A stretch of 6,896 nt of DNA from an uncultured Clostridia bacterium (GTDB lineage Bacteria; Bacillota; Clostridia; Christensenellales; CASEPJ01), in assembly GCA_949289715.1 (NCBI GenBank), contig CASEPJ010000140.1, positions 1-6,896 of the forward strand, read 5' to 3'. Position 1 is the stretch's first letter. Every line of letters starts with the position of its first letter. Under the pieces are notes generated by a model, which saw nothing but the letters and a program-made list of their open reading frames with translations, was not told the DNA's origin and did not search any database. Made by a program: the position numbers and the translations under genes. This document shows positions 6,705 to 6,896 of this stretch, piece by piece.

Positions 6705-6896
6705 TGTTTTTTACCTCCAAAATTTGTCTGTTGACTTAATATTATTCTATAAAGCAACTTAAAATTTTAGAACATAACGGCATTATTTTTTTAAAAAAAA
6801 TTAAATTTTTTATGTCGGCTACAATATAACTTTTATAAAAAACTATAGATTTTTAATTTATTAATGTTAAAATGCAAAAAAATTTTATAATTTATA
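6705..6896 (-). promoter_or_regulatory. Upstream region of the sipL-like gene; strong ribosome-binding site and weak candidate promoter
   Basis: This stretch is very AT-rich, and no coding frame or RNA gene is seen in it. The clear signal is the GGAGGT site (6718-6713), 8 bases before the ATG. A weak candidate promoter is TAGAAT (6749-6744) with TTCTAA (6772-6767) 17 bases upstream, which would give a leader of about 33 bases. In C. difficile sipL is expressed in the mother cell under sigma-E. I could not find a convincing sigma-E pair here, so the controlling sigma factor stays open. Confidence 0.35.

Noticed and set aside
6813..6819. TGTCGGC as a possible Spo0A box upstream of the sipL-like gene.
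   Set aside because: It differs from TGNCGAA at two bases of the core, and a single weak match in 190 bases is not evidence.

Overview
The window is AT-rich, with tightly packed genes. It looks like chromosome from an anaerobic, low-GC Firmicute of the class Clostridia. The evidence is a spore-coat morphogenesis protein of the SipL type (SPOCS/DUF3794 repeats plus a LysM-like tail), a clostridial style of RadC, a PepV-like M20 dipeptidase, the non-mevalonate gene ispE, and Gram-positive promoter and ribosome-binding-site signals. The genus cannot be told from this window. SipL suggests that the organism sporulates or descends from a spore-former.

Layout, left to right. The minus strand holds the N-terminal third or less of a MATE-family efflux transporter, cut by the left edge (1-349). 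Its leader (361-407) has three short segments that can pair in two mutually exclusive ways, and one pairing would cover the ribosome-binding site. The rest of that intergenic gap (408-595) is very AT-rich, and I see no gene in it. Next come gltX (glutamyl-tRNA synthetase, 596-2038) and radC (2049-2753). Both are on the minus strand, 10 bases apart, and read as one unit in the order radC then gltX. A 188-base divergent region (2754-2941) carries a promoter in each direction. The only plus-strand gene follows, a compact M20/PepV-like dipeptidase (2942-4204). It ends tail to tail with ispE (4215-5087, minus, TTG start), and its terminator lies inside the 3' end of ispE. Upstream of ispE lies its own strong promoter, then the terminator of the sipL-like gene, then that gene itself (5190-6704, minus). 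The last 192 bases are AT-rich leader and promoter territory.

These are mostly housekeeping functions: tRNA charging, isoprenoid precursor synthesis, peptide breakdown, spore-coat attachment and a membrane exporter. They do not form a single pathway. I do not see a clear undescribed system, mobile element, CRISPR array or RNA gene. The points that deserve a second look are the alternative-pairing leader of the MATE gene, the shortened lid region of the dipeptidase, and the economical overlap of transcription signals with coding sequence around ispE.
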